Part shown: positions 63,579 through 64,000 of the stretch, one piece after another
Position numbering within the stretch: position 1 is the first letter of the stretch
How the letters are laid out: the number at the start of each line of letters is the position of its first letter
From: Coemansia sp. RSA 487
Lineage: Eukaryota > Kickxellomycota > Kickxellomycetes > Kickxellales > Kickxellaceae
Assembly (NCBI GenBank): GCA_027577595.1
Contig: JANBRJ010000040.1
Coordinates: forward strand, 82,002-146,001
DNA: 64,000 nucleotides
Direction: 5' to 3'
Notes under the pieces: model-generated
Seen by the model: only the letters and a program-made list of their open reading frames with translations
What the model was told of the DNA's origin: nothing
Databases searched by the model: none
Made by a program: the position numbers and the translations under genes

Positions 63579-64000
63579 TTATGAGCTTAATTTACGTGAC
63601 TTGGATTCCTGATCGGAGTCCTGGTAAGTTGAGACCCTTTTTAGGCCACCTATGTTCAATGTTTCCATTTCCAATGGTGCTAGCTGATCTAGCTCGCACT
63701 GTCCGCAGTCTGGATTGCTGTGCACGTACCTGCAAAGCAAATCCACGTGTGCAAATCCAGAACGCTCTTCCTCTTTGGCCAAATTTGCGGCGTCCCTGAA
63801 TATCTTTGCCCACTTTTCTGCCTTAAATTCGGCGAGGCGTGGATCTATCGGCATGCCAGCAAGATCGCTGATAAAAGCGCCATAGCCAGAAAACAGTAGG
63901 TCGTACATACCAATGGCAAGCATCTTGAGAAAATTCGGGCATTTTTGAATGTTCATCATCCCCCAATACTTGTCATTCTTAGTCAGCCATTTGTTACGCG
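63579..64000 (-). CDS. Unknown protein, open to the right edge (partial)
   Basis: The frame is open from the window edge (RNKWLTKNDKYWGMMNIQKC) through LAIGMYDLLFSGYGAFISDL, MPIDPRLAEFKAEKWAKIF and RDAANLAKEEER to CRYVHSNPDCGQCELDQLAP and a stop near 63579. The beginning lies outside. CRYVHSNPDCGQC hints at a small Cys/His cluster. A separate open frame (63547-63350, VVERLLVRVRVAHLQEQVEQ) follows on the same strand. Together with the LINE-like tail these could be parts of one mobile element, but no motif proves it. Confidence 0.35.
   Translation of the reverse strand, partial: RNKWLTKNDKYWGMMNIQKCPNFLKMLAIGMYDLLFSGYGAFISDLAGMPIDPRLAEFKAEKWAKIFRDAANLAKEEERSGFAHVDLLCRYVHSNPDCGQCELDQLAPLEMETLNIGGLKRVSTYQDSDQESKSRKLSS

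Noticed and set aside
1-64000. CRISPR arrays, bacterial operons or biosynthetic gene clusters
   Set aside because: No regularly spaced direct repeats; genes are monocistronic with eukaryotic introns; no backbone synthase or tailoring enzymes are seen.

Overview
The window is nuclear DNA of a fungus. Genes are 1-4 kb apart on both strands. Short introns (about 75-690 nt) have GT...AG ends and CTAAC/CTAAT-like branch points. The gene set includes fungal versions of Prs5, Gdh2, Atg7, Cla4, Hfi1 and mitochondrial ribosomal proteins. The intron-poor, GC-richer coding sequence, the F-box/repeat family protein at the right end and the Fanzor-type elements fit an early-diverging lineage such as Kickxellomycotina (Coemansia-like). 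That placement is inference.

Layout. 0-2.5 kb: the end of an unknown gene, a PRPP synthetase (PRS5 type) and mitochondrial ribosomal protein mL58. 2.5-3.5 kb: decayed Fanzor-like relics. 3.5-6.2 kb: a gene-free stretch ending in the GDH2 promoter. 6.2-17.1 kb: GDH2, BET1 (SNARE), RPN1 (proteasome base), another Fanzor relic and ATG7. 19-31 kb: a disordered protein with a PP1-docking motif, a DDX21-like helicase with GUCT domain, an S6-kinase-like AGC kinase, a hidden 57-aa bL33m gene whose start codon is split by an intron, a PQ-loop transporter and an unusual CxCxxC/AEEAKKK-repeat protein. 31-47 kb: neurochondrin-like protein, LTV1, EMC1 divergent from WBP1/OST48, an OPT transporter, a BAR-SH3 protein and PP6/Sit4. 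47-57 kb: a Cla4-type PAK kinase, a five-exon MHF1/CENP-S, an H3K9-type SET methyltransferase, a two-RRM protein and the SAGA subunit HFI1/ADA1. 57-64 kb: an accessory region with a nearly complete but frame-disrupted Fanzor locus, an F-box/LRR-like orphan, a LINE-like tail and an unknown open end.

Systems. Most of the window is housekeeping: nutrient and growth signalling (S6K, PP6/Sit4, ATG7, PQ-loop and OPT transporters), proteostasis and ER work (RPN1, EMC1, WBP1, BET1), ribosome production (LTV1, DDX21-like, mL58, bL33m) and chromatin (SET protein, MHF1, HFI1). The most notable finding is the set of Fanzor-family sequences, eukaryotic relatives of TnpB RNA-guided nucleases. One locus at 59.0-60.5 kb carries RuvC-I, RuvC-II, zinc-ribbon and RuvC-III signatures, and decayed copies lie at 2.6-3.5 kb and 14.1-14.7 kb. 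The second is the 144-aa protein at 30.3 kb with three CxCxxC motifs on a charged helix.
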